A stretch of 64,000 bases of DNA from assembly GCA_027943335.1 (NCBI GenBank), contig BSBK01004078.1:1458001-1522000 (forward strand), read 5' to 3'. Within the stretch, counting starts at the first letter, position 1. Every line of letters starts with the position of its first letter. Positions 62,601 through 64,000 of this stretch are shown here, in pieces. The notes under the pieces are model-generated. The model saw only the letters and a list, made by a program, of their open reading frames with translations, had not been told where the DNA came from and made no database searches. Position numbers and translations under genes: made by a program. The DNA comes from Chamaecyparis obtusa. Taxonomy: Eukaryota > Streptophyta > Pinopsida > Cupressales > Cupressaceae.

Positions 62601-62817
62601 CCATTATGAGTTCTGGTGCCTGAATAGTGATAGGAAATCTTGCAGTTTGTATTAATCCACTGTCAATGAGTCTTTGTGTACTGGGATGAACTAGTTGTGA
62701 ATTGATACTTCTATGTAGATCCTATAAATCATAAAAATGTAACTTTTTATCTATGATCTCTTTCCATGCATTGTCTATTCCATCGAGATGGTCATAACTA
62801 TGTATTTTGGTAGTCAT
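59614..62817 (-). pseudogene. Second copy of the long unknown element protein (~1,068 codons), decayed
   Basis: The ATG at 62817 opens MTTKIHSYDHLDGIDN in the same frame as the final stop at 59614. N-terminal block: APELIMECIQIFDPYTRQIK, then NFFGLP. Middle block: DWARLVSDRL, then FGSYYTQYPTFTYFRI and LPKYLDDKMVLINL (here displaced to another frame, 61779-61979). A Thr/Pro/Gln-rich linker follows. The C-terminal ~425 codons (60891-59614) are uninterrupted and look like an extended coiled coil. Block order and several motifs match the ORF at 19093-22203, though identity is low. Stops at 62722, 61135, 60994 and 60979 all fit CAG or CAA becoming TAG or TAA. At least two frameshifts lie between 61510 and 62290. 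No known domain was recognised. Confidence 0.75.
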
Positions 62818-62847
62818 TTTGTAAAGGCTAATAGATTGGAATGCAGA

Positions 62848-62856
62848 TTTTTTATA
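62848..62856 (-). promoter_or_regulatory. TATA-like box just upstream of the second long ORF
   Basis: TATAAAAAA on the minus strand, about 35 bases before the ATG at 62817. The spacing would put the start of transcription close to the ATG, so its use is uncertain. Confidence 0.3.
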
Positions 62857-62859
62857 AAG

Positions 62860-64000
62860 GCTTTTTTATGTTGCAATGATAGATTTTTTGGCTTTTGTCT
62901 GTTTAGGTGGAGTGATTGTTTATGGAATGATATTTCCTATATATTTTGAGTTTAAGATATTTAGTAAATCGAGAGAATGATGTGATAGATAGTGGGCACA
63001 TAATAGTTATAGGTGATAATTAAATGGTAATAAAAGCAGTTTTGTTTTTTGTATGGATTATTTATTGTCTGCATTAATGAATAAATGAGTAGTGATATTT
63101 ATCTGACATAATGCAAGAAATATAAATATGAGTTACATAAATGCGTTTTATTTAATTAGGTGGCACGATGAGCATCGTTAGAGTGGCTAATCCTATTTAT
63201 GTTGTTGTTGTGTTTGAATACAACTATTTTTTTCTTCTAGATAGGAATGCTAAGTATATTTAATATAGTGGGTATTATTAAAGCTCGTGCATGCGACGGT
63301 GGATAAAATTTTTAATTTTGGTTTTTCGATTAGTGTGTTTATCGAATAATTGTCAGAGCATTAACTATTGTCAGATAGGATAGCCGATATAATTGTCAAT
63401 TGTACTTCTAACCCCACTCAAACTGATCCCTGGAGGACATGTTCATTGAACGGCTCTCACGATCCCACAATAAATAAATGTCGATCACAATTATTTGAAG
63501 CCATTACACCTACTGTCGATTTTACATTGATGTCATTGAAGCTTAACATCTTTACTAAATGGACCCATCTCACATTGTCTGACAGATTAGTAGAAACTTT
63601 AAAATTTTCTCCCACCGACTTCTTCGAATAGAATATATAATAATGTACTAGAAAATTCTTTTAAAAATTATAATATGATATTTTTTTAATATAAATTGTG
63701 TTAAATATAATTAAGTACTGTTTATTTTTCAAGTACACATTTCAGATGAAGTAAATTTGAATATATTAACTATACAATAAAGTTTAAATAATACGCATGT
63801 TAGTAATTTAGATTATGTTAATAAGAAAATGAATAGATATTAAGAGCATAGTAGTAATGTAAAAGAAGTTAATAAGAGAAATATAAATTTACAATATTAT
63901 TAGAAATATACTATTGAATTGGAAATTGATTTTTCGAGTATTGATGTAAGATGATGTAAAATCCAAAAAGGGTTTCCTATGAATTTTGCATTGTATTCGT
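62860..64000. other. AT-rich flank, no gene recognised
   Basis: Mostly AT-rich. A less AT-rich patch at 63270-63640 carries an 87-codon ORF (63368-63631) without recognisable motif. It could be the LTR or 5' part of the element that holds the long ORF, but no boundary was found. Confidence 0.4.

Overview
This is nuclear DNA from a land plant with a large, repeat-packed genome. Very long TE-filled introns, chromovirus-like Ty3/gypsy and Copia elements, a CACTA transposon and AT-rich spacers fit a gymnosperm best, but the sequence alone does not prove the clade.

Only one host gene is clearly supported. It is a minus-strand LRAT/NC-domain gene (LEAD-SENSITIVE 1 type). Exon 1 lies at 35906-35999 and exon 2 at 7163-7839, and they join in phase to give 256 aa. 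The intron between them is 28,066 bp and is filled with transposons, several with exact target-site duplications (TSDs).

Layout: 1-2513 holds the 3' part of a decayed Ty3/gypsy pol, followed by a probable LTR (2819 onward). 4.3-7.1 kb is spacer with small tandem duplications. The intron holds a solo LTR (9071-10072, TSD CTTTG), a gag-only Copia element (12656-15796, TSD AAGTT) and a gypsy element whose gag-protease is split by two further insertions. These are element A (17043-23798, TSD AAGGG) and element B (24435-29031, TSD GGTAC). A also carries a ~1,036-codon minus-strand ORF with six premature stops. The intron ends with a non-autonomous LTR element (31474-35072, TSD CCCAC) whose interior carries fragments resembling HSP90, a PAS/Raf-like kinase and DNA ligase 1.

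Upstream of the gene, 37.2-39.5 kb is a 1.15-kb tandem duplication containing 186-bp repeats. From 40104 to 58900 lies an 18.8-kb CACTA (En/Spm) transposon with a 17-bp perfect TIR and TSD TGT. It has palindromic subterminal repeats, 1,433-bp tandem units, a truncated TNP2-type transposase, a probable captured CXC/TSO1-like exon, and two LTR insertions (one with TSD GACAA). At 59614-62817 a second, diverged copy of the long ORF of element A appears, again on the minus strand.

Nearly all premature stops in the element genes can be explained by C-to-T change at CAG, CAA or CGA codons, as expected for methylated, silenced repeats. The most unusual items are the multi-gene-capturing LTR element and the repeated long-ORF family, which I could not assign to a known protein.
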